Source of the DNA: Sphingomonas adhaesiva
GTDB taxonomy: Bacteria; Pseudomonadota; Alphaproteobacteria; Sphingomonadales; Sphingomonadaceae
Assembly: GCF_036946125.1 (NCBI RefSeq)
Contig: NZ_JAQIJT010000002.1
Coordinates: 1,672,001-1,736,000 of the forward strand
Length of the DNA: 64,000 bases
Reading direction: 5' to 3'
Part shown: positions 18,728 to 27,166 of the stretch, one piece after another
Position numbering within the stretch: position 1 is the first letter of the stretch
How the letters are laid out: every line of letters begins with the position of its first letter
Program-made: the position numbers and the translations under genes
Notes under the pieces: generated by a model
What the model was told of the DNA's origin: nothing
Seen by the model: the letters and a program-made list of their open reading frames with translations, nothing else
Databases searched by the model: none

Positions 18728-19987
18728 TCACCCCAGCGCGTCGATCATCGGCTGGGTGATGAGGCACACGCCCTTGTCGGTGCGGCGGAAGCGGCGGCCG
18801 TCGAGCTCGGGGTCCTGCCCCACGATCAGCCCGTCGGGGATCACCACGCCGCGGTCGATGACCACGCGCGACAGATGCGCGCCGCGCCCGATCTTGCAAT
18901 AGGGCAGCACCACCGCCTCATCGAGCGCGGAATAGCTGTGCGCGCGCACGCCGGTCGACACCAGGCTGCGGTGGATGTCGGACCCGGAGATGATGCAGTC
19001 GCCCGCGATCAGACTCGACACCGCCTGCCCGCGGCGCCCGTCCAGGTCGTGGACGAACTTCGCCGGCGGGGTCAGCTCGGCATAGGTCCACAGCGGCCAG
19101 CTGCGGTCGTACAGGTCGAGCTGCGGCACCACGTCGGTGAGGTCGATATTGGCCTCCCAATAGGCATCGACCGTGCCGACGTCGCGCCAGTAGGCCGCAG
19201 GCTCGTCGGGCGAGCGGACGCAACTGGCGGAGAAGCGGTGCGCGATCGCCTTCCCGCCCTTCACCAGATACGGGATGATGTCCTTCCCGAAATCGCGGCT
19301 CGACCCCGCCGTCCCGGCATCGCGCTTCAGCTCATCGATCAGGACGCGCGTATGGAAGACGTAGATGCCCAGGCTGGCGAGCGCGACGTCGGGCTGGCCG
19401 GGGATCGACGGCGGATCGGCGGGCTTCTCGACGAAATCGACGATGCGGTCCTGCGCGTCGACGTGCATGACGCCGAACGCGCTCGCCTCCATCCGCGGCA
19501 CCTCCATGCACGCGACGGTCACGTCGGCACCGCTGTCGCAATGCTGGCGCAACATGATCTCGTAATCCATCTTGTAGATATGGTCGCCGGCCAGGATGAC
19601 CATATATTCGGGCGCGATATCCTCGATGATGTCGATGTTCTGATAGACGGCGTCCGCCGTGCCCTCATACCATTGAAATTCGCTGATACGCTGCGACGCG
19701 GGCAGGATATCGAAGCTTTCGTTGCGCTCGGGCCGAAGGAAGTTCCAGCCGCGCTGAAGATGGCGGATCAGCGAGTGCGCCTTGTACTGCGTCGCCACGC
19801 CGATGCGGCGGATACCCGAGTTGAGCGCGTTCGACAGCGCGAAGTCGATGATCCGGCTCTTGCCGCCGAAGTACACCGCGGGCTTCGCGCGGGTATCGGT
19901 CAATTCCTTCAAGCGGCTACCACGTCCGCCCGCCAGTACATAGGCCATGGCGTCACGAGCCAGCGGCTGACCTCTGCGTTCGTCCAC
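18728..19987 (-). CDS. glgC: Glucose-1-phosphate adenylyltransferase GlgC
   Basis: Makes ADP-glucose from glucose 1-phosphate and ATP, the controlled step of bacterial glycogen synthesis. The 419 residues begin with the nucleotidyltransferase motif AYVLAGGRGSRLKELT, followed by KPAVYFGGKSRIIDF, and carry the left-handed beta-helix C-terminal domain. The start is GTG at 19985-19987, with GGGAGAGA six bases upstream. An in-frame ATG 13 codons later (MAYVLAGG) is possible but has no comparable ribosome site. It heads glgC-glgA-pgm-glgX. Confidence 0.95.
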   Translation of the reverse strand: MDERRGQPLARDAMAYVLAGGRGSRLKELTDTRAKPAVYFGGKSRIIDFALSNALNSGIRRIGVATQYKAHSLIRHLQRGWNFLRPERNESFDILPASQRISEFQWYEGTADAVYQNIDIIEDIAPEYMVILAGDHIYKMDYEIMLRQHCDSGADVTVACMEVPRMEASAFGVMHVDAQDRIVDFVEKPADPPSIPGQPDVALASLGIYVFHTRVLIDELKRDAGTAGSSRDFGKDIIPYLVKGGKAIAHRFSASCVRSPDEPAAYWRDVGTVDAYWEANIDLTDVVPQLDLYDRSWPLWTYAELTPPAKFVHDLDGRRGQAVSSLIAGDCIISGSDIHRSLVSTGVRAHSYSALDEAVVLPYCKIGRGAHLSRVVIDRGVVIPDGLIVGQDPELDGRRFRRTDKGVCLITQPMIDALG

Positions 19988-20105
19988 GTCGCTCTCTCCC
20001 TGACACTCTTTACAATTATGAAATTACGGTTAACGTCGGAACTGCGCTGAGGGCATGACGTTCAAGAACCATGCCATAGGCCAAAAATAAAATGTGAGAG
20101 GATGT

Positions 20106-20225
20106 ATGATGCAGGTCGCCCGCACCGCTTCCACCGACAACCTTTTCCGCGGGCTCACCGCGGCGGTGCTGCCGTCGATCATGGCCTGGGCGGTGATCGT
20201 GCTGCTGGCGCGCGCCTTGTTCTGA
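20106..20225 (+). CDS. 39-residue single-helix membrane mini-protein (hypothetical)
   Basis: A short open frame on the opposite strand to the glg genes, between the 3' end of glgB and the 5' end of glgC. It has a good ribosome binding site (GAGAGGA at 20095-20101), nearly all codons GC-ending as in real genes here, and a product with one hydrophobic helix at about residues 17-38 (AAVLPSIMAWAVIVLL). I do not recognise a family. Its 5' flank (20020-20100) is unusually AT-rich for this genome, consistent with a promoter region. The function is unknown. Confidence 0.5.
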   Translation: MMQVARTASTDNLFRGLTAAVLPSIMAWAVIVLLARALF

Positions 20226-20281
20226 GGCGCCGATACGGGCGGGCCGACGCGCTCGGTTCGCCCACCGCCCGACTCCCGCCG

Positions 20282-22447
20282 TCACGCCTCCCACTCCAGC
20301 ATCAGCGTCGCCAGTGGCGGCAAGGTCACTTCCGCCGCCCCGTTCGTCGCGACGACGCCGCCCAGATTGCCGAGCCCCGATCCCCAATAGTCCTGCGCGT
20401 CCGAATTGACGATCTCGCGCCAGCGCCCGTCATGCGGCAGCGGCACGCGGTACGGCATCCGCGCCACCGGGGTCATGTTGACGATCACCGCGATCGGCGC
20501 CGCCCCGGGCGCCTTGCGCAGCCAGACGAAGACCGAATGGTCGGCATCGTCGGACACCAGCCACTCGAACCCCTCGCCCTCGCAATCGCGGGCGTGGAGC
20601 GCGGGCTTCTCGCGGTACAGACGGTTGAGGTCGCGCACCAGCTTGCGCACGCCGTCGTGCGACGACGAATTGGTCAGCCCCCAGTCGAGCGCGAGCTCCT
20701 CGCTCCATTCGCGGCGCTGCGCGAACTCCTGCCCCATGAACAGCAGCTTCTTGCCGGGATAGCCCCACATCATCGCGTAATAGGCGCGCAGGTTGGCGAA
20801 CTGCTGCCAGTCGTCGCCGGCCATCTTGGTCAGCAGCGATCCCTTGCCGTGGACCACCTCGTCATGACTGAGCGGCAGGACGAAATTCTCGTCGAAGGCG
20901 TAGACGAGGCCGAAGGTGATCGCGTCGTGATGATGCCGCCGGTGGACCGGCTCGCGCGCCATGTACTGGAGCGTATCGTGCATCCAGCCCATGTTCCACT
21001 TGAACCCGAAGCCCAGCGCGGTGCGCGGCCCCTCGTCGAACGCGGGCGCGCTGACGCCGGGCCAGCTGGTCGATTCCTCCGCGACCGTGAAGACGCCGGG
21101 ATGCTCGGCATAGACCGCGCGGTTGGTCGCGCGCAGGAAGTCGACCGCCTCCCAATTCTCGCGCCCGCCCTCGGCATTGGGGATCCATTCGCCGGCCTTG
21201 CGCGAATAGTCGCGGTACAGCATCGACGCGACCGCATCGACGCGCAGCCCGTCGACATGATAGCGCTCGGCCCAGAACAGCGCGTTGTTGACCAGGAACG
21301 ACGACACCTCGCGCCGCCCGAAATTGTAGATCGCGGTGTTCCAGTCGGGGTGGAAGCCGAGCCGCGGGTCCTGATGCTCGTAGAGCGCGGTGCCGTCGAA
21401 GCGCGACAGGCCGTGCGCGTCGACCGGGAAATGCGCGGGCACCCAGTCGAGCAGGACGCCCAGCCCCGCGCGGTGCGCCCCGTCGACGAAGCGCGCGAAC
21501 CCCTCGACATCGCCGAACCGCGCGCTGGGTGCGTACAGGCCGGTCGTCTGATAGCCCCAGCTGGGGTCGTAGGGATGCTCGCTGATCGGCATGAACTCGA
21601 TATGGGTGAACCCCATCTCGACCACATAGGGGATCAGGCGGTCGCCCAGCTGGTCCCAGCTGAGGAACCAGCCGTTTTCGTCGCGGTCCCACGACCCGGC
21701 ATGCACCTCGTAGATGCTGATCGGCACGCGCCGCGGGTCGACCGCGGCCCAGGCGGCGCGGTGGTCGGCATCGCCCCATTCGTGCGCCGGCGGCGCGGTG
21801 GTGAGCGACGCGGTCTTGGGACGAAGCTCGGCTGCGAAGGCGAAGGGGTCGGCCTTGAGCGGCTGGAGCGCGCCGTCGGGACCCTGGATCGCGAACTTGT
21901 AGGCGCGGCCGGCGCCGATGTCGGGCAGGAAGATCTCCCACACGCCGGTGTCGCCGCGCCGCCGCATGCCGTAGCGGCGCGCGTCCCAGTCGTTGAAGTC
22001 GCCGACGACCGCGACGCGCGACGCGTTCGGCGCCCAGACCGCGAAATGGACGCCGCTCGCCCCCTCATGCTCGATCAGGTGCGCGCCCATCTTGTCGTAC
22101 AGGCGGCGGTGCGTCCCCTCGTTCATCAGGAAATCGTCGGTCGGCCCCAGCACCGGCCCGAAGCTGTACGGATCGCCCGCCCACCATTCCACGCCGCCGC
22201 CCTGCGCCCGGTAGCGCAGCGGCTGTCGCTCGCCCGCGATCACCCCCTCGAACAGCCCGGCGTCGTCGACGCGTTCCAGCGTGCCGAGCGGCGCGCCCGC
22301 CAGCGTATGCGCCTCCACCACCTCCGCGCCCGGGACCCACGTCCGCGCGAACAGCCCCGCCGGACCCGGATGCGCGCCCAACAGCGCGAAGGGGTCGTCG
22401 CTGGTGCCGTCGAGCAGCGCGCGGATCGCGGACGCGGAGGGTGTCAC
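20282..22447 (-). CDS. glgB: 1,4-alpha-glucan branching enzyme GlgB
   Basis: GH13 branching enzyme that introduces alpha-1,6 links in glycogen. The 721 residues comprise an N1 domain, a CBM48 domain (around 105-210), the catalytic barrel with nucleophile DGLRVDAVASMLY near residue 390 and acid/base VAEESTSW near residue 445, and a C-terminal beta domain. The GTG at 22445-22447 is chosen because it overlaps the glgP stop (GTGA) and starts directly before TPSASAIRALL; the longer frame upstream would run through glgP. Confidence 0.94.
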   Translation of the reverse strand: MTPSASAIRALLDGTSDDPFALLGAHPGPAGLFARTWVPGAEVVEAHTLAGAPLGTLERVDDAGLFEGVIAGERQPLRYRAQGGGVEWWAGDPYSFGPVLGPTDDFLMNEGTHRRLYDKMGAHLIEHEGASGVHFAVWAPNASRVAVVGDFNDWDARRYGMRRRGDTGVWEIFLPDIGAGRAYKFAIQGPDGALQPLKADPFAFAAELRPKTASLTTAPPAHEWGDADHRAAWAAVDPRRVPISIYEVHAGSWDRDENGWFLSWDQLGDRLIPYVVEMGFTHIEFMPISEHPYDPSWGYQTTGLYAPSARFGDVEGFARFVDGAHRAGLGVLLDWVPAHFPVDAHGLSRFDGTALYEHQDPRLGFHPDWNTAIYNFGRREVSSFLVNNALFWAERYHVDGLRVDAVASMLYRDYSRKAGEWIPNAEGGRENWEAVDFLRATNRAVYAEHPGVFTVAEESTSWPGVSAPAFDEGPRTALGFGFKWNMGWMHDTLQYMAREPVHRRHHHDAITFGLVYAFDENFVLPLSHDEVVHGKGSLLTKMAGDDWQQFANLRAYYAMMWGYPGKKLLFMGQEFAQRREWSEELALDWGLTNSSSHDGVRKLVRDLNRLYREKPALHARDCEGEGFEWLVSDDADHSVFVWLRKAPGAAPIAVIVNMTPVARMPYRVPLPHDGRWREIVNSDAQDYWGSGLGNLGGVVATNGAAEVTLPPLATLMLEWEA

Positions 22448-24867
22448 ATCACGCCCCAGATCTCGCGCGAATATTCCGCGATCGTGCGGTCGGAGGAGAA
22501 CCAGCCCATGTTGGCGACGTTCAGCACCGTCGCGCGGCGCCATCCGGCGGTGTCGGACCAGCGCGCATCCACGTCGCGCTGCGCGGCGGCGTAGGAATCG
22601 AAGTCGGCGGCGACCATGAACCAGTCGTGGTCGTACAGCCCCGCCATCAGCCCGCGGTAGCGCGCGGGATCGTCGGGGGAGAACACGCCGGACGCGATCG
22701 CGTTGACCGCCTGCGACAGCTCGGCCGACCCCTCGATCACCGCGCGCGGGTCGTAGCCGCCGGCGCGCTTCGCCGCGACCTCGTCCGCGGTCAGGCCGAA
22801 GATGACGATATTCTCGTCCCCGACATGATCCTTGATCTCGATATTGGCGCCGTCGAGCGTGCCGATGGTCAGCGCGCCGTTCAGCGCGAACTTCATATTG
22901 CCCGTGCCCGACGCCTCCATGCCGGCGGTCGAGATCTGCTCCGACAGGTCCGCCGCGGGCACCATCTTCTCCGCCAGGCTGACGTTATAGTTGGGGACGA
23001 ACGCGACCTTCAGCAGCCCGCCGATCGACGGGTCCGAATTGATGCGGCGCGCCACGTCGTTGGCCAGTTTGATGATGAGCTTGGCATTGTGGTAGCTCGA
23101 CGCGGCCTTCCCCGCGAACAGCTTCACGCGCGGCGTCCATTCGCGCTCCGGATGGCTGCGGATCTGGTCGTAGAGCGCGACCGTCTCGATGATGTTGAGC
23201 AGCTGGCGCTTGTATTCGTGGATGCGCTTGATCTGGACGTCGAACAAGGCGTCGGGGTCGATCCGCAGACCCATCGCGTCCTTCAGATGTTCTGCCAGCG
23301 CCACCTTGTTCGAACGCTTGATCGCGGCGAAACGCTCCGTGAAGGCGGCGTCCTGCGCGAACGGCGCCAGCGCGGTCAGCGCGTCGGCCCCGTCGAGGAA
23401 CGCATCGCCGATCGCCTCGCGGATCAGCGCGGTCAGCCCGGGGTTGCACTCCTGCAGCCAGCGGCGCGGCGTGATGCCGTTGGTCTTGTTGTTGATGCGG
23501 TCGGGAAAGACGCGGTGCAGGTCCGCGAAGACGGTCGACTTCATCAGCTGCGTATGCAGCGCCGCGACGCCGTTGACGCTGTGCGACCCGGCGAACGCCA
23601 GGTTGGCCATGCGCACGCGTCGCTCCCCGCCCTCGTCGATCAGGCTGACCGCGGCGATCGCACGGTCGTCGACGCCGGGCTGCCTGCGCAGGTCGCGCAG
23701 CAGCTTCGCGTTGATCGCATAGACCAATTGCATGTGGCGTGGCAGCAGCCGCTCGAACAGCGGCAGCGGCCAGCTTTCCAGCGCCTCGGGCAGCAGCGTG
23801 TGGTTGGTGTAGCCGAACGTCCGCTGCGTGATCCCCCACGCCTCGTCGAAGCCCAGGTCGTGATGGTCGATCAGCAGCCGCATCAGCTCCGCCACCGACA
23901 CCGCCGGATGCGTGTCGTTCAGCTGGATCGCCGCCTTGTCCGGCAGCGTGCGGATATCGCCGAAATACTGGACGTGACGACGCACGATGTCCTGGATCGA
24001 CGCGGAGGAGAAGAAATACTCCTGCCGCAGCCGCAGCTCCTGCCCCGCCGCGGTCGAATCGTTGGGATAGAGCACGCGGACCAGCGTCTCGGCGCGCAGC
24101 TGGTCCGCCAGCGCGGCCTGGAAATCGCCCCGGTTGAACGCGTCCAGCTTCAGCGGGTCGAGGCTGATCGCGGTCCACAGCCGCAGCGTGTTCACGCGCT
24201 TGCCGCGCCACCCGACGACGGGGGTGTCGACCGCGGTCGCCTCCACCGCCTCGGCAGGCTTCCAATGGACGTGACCCTGCTCGTTGCCCGTCACCTCGCC
24301 GCCGAAACCGACGAAATACGCGCTCTCGCGCCGCTCGAACTCCCACGGATTGCCGTGCGCCAGCCACGTCTCGGGCAGCTCGGTCTGCCAGCCGTCGTCG
24401 ATCCGCTGGCGGAACATGCCGTTCACATAGCGGATGCCATAGCCGTAGGCGGGGACGTCGAGCGTCGCCAGGCTCTCCATGAAGCACGCCGCCAGCCGCC
24501 CCAGGCCGCCGTTGCCCAGCGCCGCATCGGGCTCGATCTCCTCCAGCTCGGGCAGGCTGACGCCCAGCTGCCCCAGTGCCTCCGCGATCGCCTCGCGCTT
24601 CTCCCAATTGGCGAGCGTGTCGCGCAGCAGGCGACCGATCAGGAATTCGAGGCTGAGGTAATAAACCCGTTTCGCGCCTGCGGCGTGCGTCGCCTTGGTC
24701 GTCTCCATCCACCGCTCGATAATCTCGTTGCGGACGGTGAAGATCGTCGCCGCCAGCCAGTCGTGCGGGCGCGCGGCCTGCTCGTCCTTGCCGATGCGGT
24801 GGACCAGCGTGTCGAGGATGGCGAGGGCGAGCGGGCTCCGCTCGCGGACGTCGGTCTGCGCGTTCAC
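22444..24867 (-). CDS. glgP: Glycogen/maltodextrin phosphorylase GlgP
   Basis: Pyridoxal-phosphate-dependent GT35 enzyme that releases glucose 1-phosphate from glycogen ends. The 807-residue product has the N-terminal SLEFLIGRLL motif and the PLP lysine region EASGTGNMKFALNGA near residue 650. GTG 24865-24867 (giving MNAQTDVRERSP) is preferred because a purine-rich GGGGGGA precedes it; a TTG nine codons upstream would also be in frame. It is the first gene of the pair glgP-glgB. Confidence 0.94.
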   Translation of the reverse strand: MNAQTDVRERSPLALAILDTLVHRIGKDEQAARPHDWLAATIFTVRNEIIERWMETTKATHAAGAKRVYYLSLEFLIGRLLRDTLANWEKREAIAEALGQLGVSLPELEEIEPDAALGNGGLGRLAACFMESLATLDVPAYGYGIRYVNGMFRQRIDDGWQTELPETWLAHGNPWEFERRESAYFVGFGGEVTGNEQGHVHWKPAEAVEATAVDTPVVGWRGKRVNTLRLWTAISLDPLKLDAFNRGDFQAALADQLRAETLVRVLYPNDSTAAGQELRLRQEYFFSSASIQDIVRRHVQYFGDIRTLPDKAAIQLNDTHPAVSVAELMRLLIDHHDLGFDEAWGITQRTFGYTNHTLLPEALESWPLPLFERLLPRHMQLVYAINAKLLRDLRRQPGVDDRAIAAVSLIDEGGERRVRMANLAFAGSHSVNGVAALHTQLMKSTVFADLHRVFPDRINNKTNGITPRRWLQECNPGLTALIREAIGDAFLDGADALTALAPFAQDAAFTERFAAIKRSNKVALAEHLKDAMGLRIDPDALFDVQIKRIHEYKRQLLNIIETVALYDQIRSHPEREWTPRVKLFAGKAASSYHNAKLIIKLANDVARRINSDPSIGGLLKVAFVPNYNVSLAEKMVPAADLSEQISTAGMEASGTGNMKFALNGALTIGTLDGANIEIKDHVGDENIVIFGLTADEVAAKRAGGYDPRAVIEGSAELSQAVNAIASGVFSPDDPARYRGLMAGLYDHDWFMVAADFDSYAAAQRDVDARWSDTAGWRRATVLNVANMGWFSSDRTIAEYSREIWGVM

Positions 24868-24918
24868 AAATGTCCCCCCGATGATGCAGCGCAACCTAGA
24901 CGCGCCGCAGGTGCTTTG

Positions 24919-25932
24919 TCACCTGCCCTGACGACGTATACGGACCGTGAAGATCACGAGCCCGAGCGCACTCAGCAGCGCGCCGGCGACGACGCCTGCG
25001 CGCTCCGACGGCTGGTCGTCGTGCGCCGGATCGACGGCGAGCGGTGCCCCCACCGCGGCCCCGGCCGGCGCGCGCATCCGGTAAAGCTGCACGTCAAGCG
25101 TCGCGCCGAGCAGAAACGCATAGGCACTCAGCCACAGCCACGTCAGCAGCACGACGATCGCCCCCAGCGACCCGTAGGTGGCGCCGTAGTTGCCGAAATT
25201 GGCGACATAAATGCCGAACCCCGTCGTCGCGGCCAGCCACACGACGGTCGCCAGCACCGCCCCCGGCGTCCCCCAGCGCAATCGCGCGCGCGGGCGATAG
25301 GGCGCGAAGCGGAACAGCAGGGACGCGCCCGTCACCGCCACCGCCGTCATCAGCAGGTAGGTGAAGACCGCGATCCCCCCGCGCACCACCCCCGGCGCCC
25401 AGGGGATCAGGCTGCCGAGGAACGCGACCAGCGTGCTGGTGCTGAGCCCCAGCATCATCAGCACGACCCCGCCGGCCACGACGGCAAAGGCGGTCAGCAT
25501 CCAGACGAGATAATTGCGCTTGTCCTTCACCTCATAGGCGACGTTGAGCGCGGTCATCATCGCGGTCGCCGCACGGCTGCCGCCATAGACCGCGATCGCC
25601 AGTGCGATGACAAGGCCCAGCCCCTTCTTCCCCTCGCTGCCGGAAACCACCATGTCGAGCTGCTGCCCGATCAGACTGGCGGCATCCGCGGGAAGCAGGT
25701 CGAAGAGCGAGCGGATATTGGCCTGCACCGTCGCGGCATCGGCGACGAGGCCATAGGTCAGCACGGTCGCGGCCAGCAGCGGCGCGATCGAGGAAAAGGC
25801 GTAGAAGGCCGCCCCCGCGGCGATCAGCCCCAGATTGTCGTCGTTCGAGGCGGCATAGGCTTTCTTCAGAGCCCCCCACCAGTCGGCGCGGAACGCGCGC
25901 CAGAAATCGGAGGAGGAGAGATTGGCCCGCAT
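24919..25932 (-). CDS. YihY/virulence factor BrkB family inner-membrane protein
   Basis: A 337-residue polytopic protein of the YihY/BrkB (formerly RNase BN) family, function unproven. The family hallmarks are the N-terminal DNLGLIAAGAAFYAFSSIAPLL near residue 35 and GGSRAATAMMTALNVAYEV near residue 120. Six hydrophobic segments follow, with TWLWLSAYAFLLGATLDVQ near residue 265 and a further C-terminal helix. ATG 25932 is chosen over a TTG four codons upstream. It lies downstream of a long palindromic repeat region that separates it from sufA. Confidence 0.88.
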   Translation of the reverse strand: MRANLSSSDFWRAFRADWWGALKKAYAASNDDNLGLIAAGAAFYAFSSIAPLLAATVLTYGLVADAATVQANIRSLFDLLPADAASLIGQQLDMVVSGSEGKKGLGLVIALAIAVYGGSRAATAMMTALNVAYEVKDKRNYLVWMLTAFAVVAGGVVLMMLGLSTSTLVAFLGSLIPWAPGVVRGGIAVFTYLLMTAVAVTGASLLFRFAPYRPRARLRWGTPGAVLATVVWLAATTGFGIYVANFGNYGATYGSLGAIVVLLTWLWLSAYAFLLGATLDVQLYRMRAPAGAAVGAPLAVDPAHDDQPSERAGVVAGALLSALGLVIFTVRIRRQGR

Positions 25933-26327
25933 TACAACGCTCAACGCGGCAGGCGCGGGTGGGGTCCGTGCGGAGGTGCGGCTGCCGCGGACGCACCGTC
26001 ACCCCGGACCTGTTCGAGACCTCTGCGAACGTCGTGGATCGCTCGACAATGTCGCCGTTCCCCGGCCTTCGCGGGGCCTTTGCAAAAGGCACCGTGCTCT
26101 GCGCCCGTTTTGCAAAGGTCCCGCCTTCGCCGGGGAACAGGGAACCGAGTGTTGCGGAGGTTTCGACCCGTTCCGGGGTCTGCGGTTCCACGCGACCCAC
26201 CGAGATCGGGTGCGCGGGACCCCGGATGCCGGAACAGGTCCGGCATGACGGGTGGTGGCGGAAGGCGATCGCCTCACGCCCCCCCCTGCGTCGCCATCAG
26301 ATGCCCGCCGCACCCGGCACGCACACC
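25933..26327. repeat. Intergenic region filled by a palindromic repeat array
   Basis: No gene is visible. Nested inverted repeats cover most of the gap: an outer pair near 26000-26015 (CCCCGGACCTGTTC) and 26232-26245 (GAACAGGTCCGGCATG), and an inner pair at 26057-26066 (GTTCCCCGGC) and 26128-26137 (GCCGGGGAAC). The inner unit carries TTTGCAAAAGG and TTTTGCAAAGG on its two arms. The same inner unit recurs at about 45020-45200 and 63260-63375. It sits between the ends of the suf operon and the YihY gene and may end suf transcription. Confidence 0.7.
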
Positions 26328-26681
26328 TCAGACGGTGAAGCTCTCCCCGCAGCCGCACGCGCCCTTGGCATTGGGATTGTCGAACACGAACCCGGCGGTG
26401 AAATCGTCCTCCACCCAGTTCATCGTCGAGCCGATCAGGTACAGGATCGACGCCCCGTCGACATACAGCACGCCGCCCGGCGTCTCGATCCTTTCGTCGA
26501 AGCCGTTCGCCTCCGTCACGTAATCGACCGAATAGGCGAGGCCGGAACAGCCGCGCCGCGGGGTCGACAGCTTGACGCCGATCGCATCCGCGGGCGCCTT
26601 CGCCATCAGAGCGGCGATGCGCGCCTCCGCGGTCGGGGTCAGGTTGAGCGCGGCGGGGCGCGCACGAAGCGTGGTCGCCAT
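26328..26681 (-). CDS. sufA: A-type Fe-S carrier protein (SufA/ErpA family)
   Basis: HesB/IscA-fold carrier that receives Fe-S clusters and delivers them to apoproteins. The three invariant cysteines are present: C45 in RRGCSGLAY, and C109 and C111 in the terminal CGCGESF. With 117 residues it has normal length. The ATG at 26679-26681 overlaps the sufT stop by one base within an ATGA junction; it is the last gene of the suf operon. Confidence 0.92.
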   Translation of the reverse strand: MATTLRARPAALNLTPTAEARIAALMAKAPADAIGVKLSTPRRGCSGLAYSVDYVTEANGFDERIETPGGVLYVDGASILYLIGSTMNWVEDDFTAGFVFDNPNAKGACGCGESFTV

Positions 26682-27166
26682 CACAGCATCCCCAGTTCGA
26701 GCTTGGCGTCGTCCGACATCTTCTGCGGGTCCCAGGGCGGATCCCAGACGAGGTTGACGTCGGCAAAGGCGATGCCGGGGACCGACGCGACGCGCATCTC
26801 CACCTCGCCGGGCATGGATTCCGCGACCGGGCAATGCGGCGTGGTGAGCGTCATGGTCACCGCGGCATGGCCGTCCTCGGTCACCTCGACGTTGTAGATC
26901 AGCCCCAGGTCGTAGATGTTGACCGGGATCTCGGGGTCGAAGATGTCCTTCAGCGCGTCGATCACCGCCTCGTAGAGCGCGCCGCCGGGCTCGTGGCCCT
27001 TCAGGTCGCCCGCGGGCTTCTGCGCCAGGAAACCGGACAGATAGTCGCGCTTGCGCTCGAAGCTCTCCCCCATGGTTTCCGGGGCGGTTTCCACCGCGTC
27101 CGCCACCTGCGCGCGCGCGGGCTTCGCCACCGCGTCGACTTCCTCGACCCTGATCGGCTCGCTCAT
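26681..27166 (-). CDS. sufT: SUF system assembly factor SufT (DUF59/MIP18 family)
   Basis: DUF59/MIP18-like protein of 161 residues that helps Fe-S cluster maturation, as SufT does in other bacteria. The core is clear: DIFDPEIPVNIYDLGLIYNV near residue 75, the conserved cysteine in TTPHCPVAESMP near residue 108, and the VWDPPWDPQKMS tail. The first 50 residues are a variable acidic extension. Start and stop overlap sufS and sufA, so the gene is translated with them. Confidence 0.9.
   Translation of the reverse strand: MSEPIRVEEVDAVAKPARAQVADAVETAPETMGESFERKRDYLSGFLAQKPAGDLKGHEPGGALYEAVIDALKDIFDPEIPVNIYDLGLIYNVEVTEDGHAAVTMTLTTPHCPVAESMPGEVEMRVASVPGIAFADVNLVWDPPWDPQKMSDDAKLELGML

Noticed and set aside
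22441..26523. A 1,360-codon plus-strand open frame
   Set aside because: Antisense shadow of glgP, the YihY gene and the repeat region; no family similarity.
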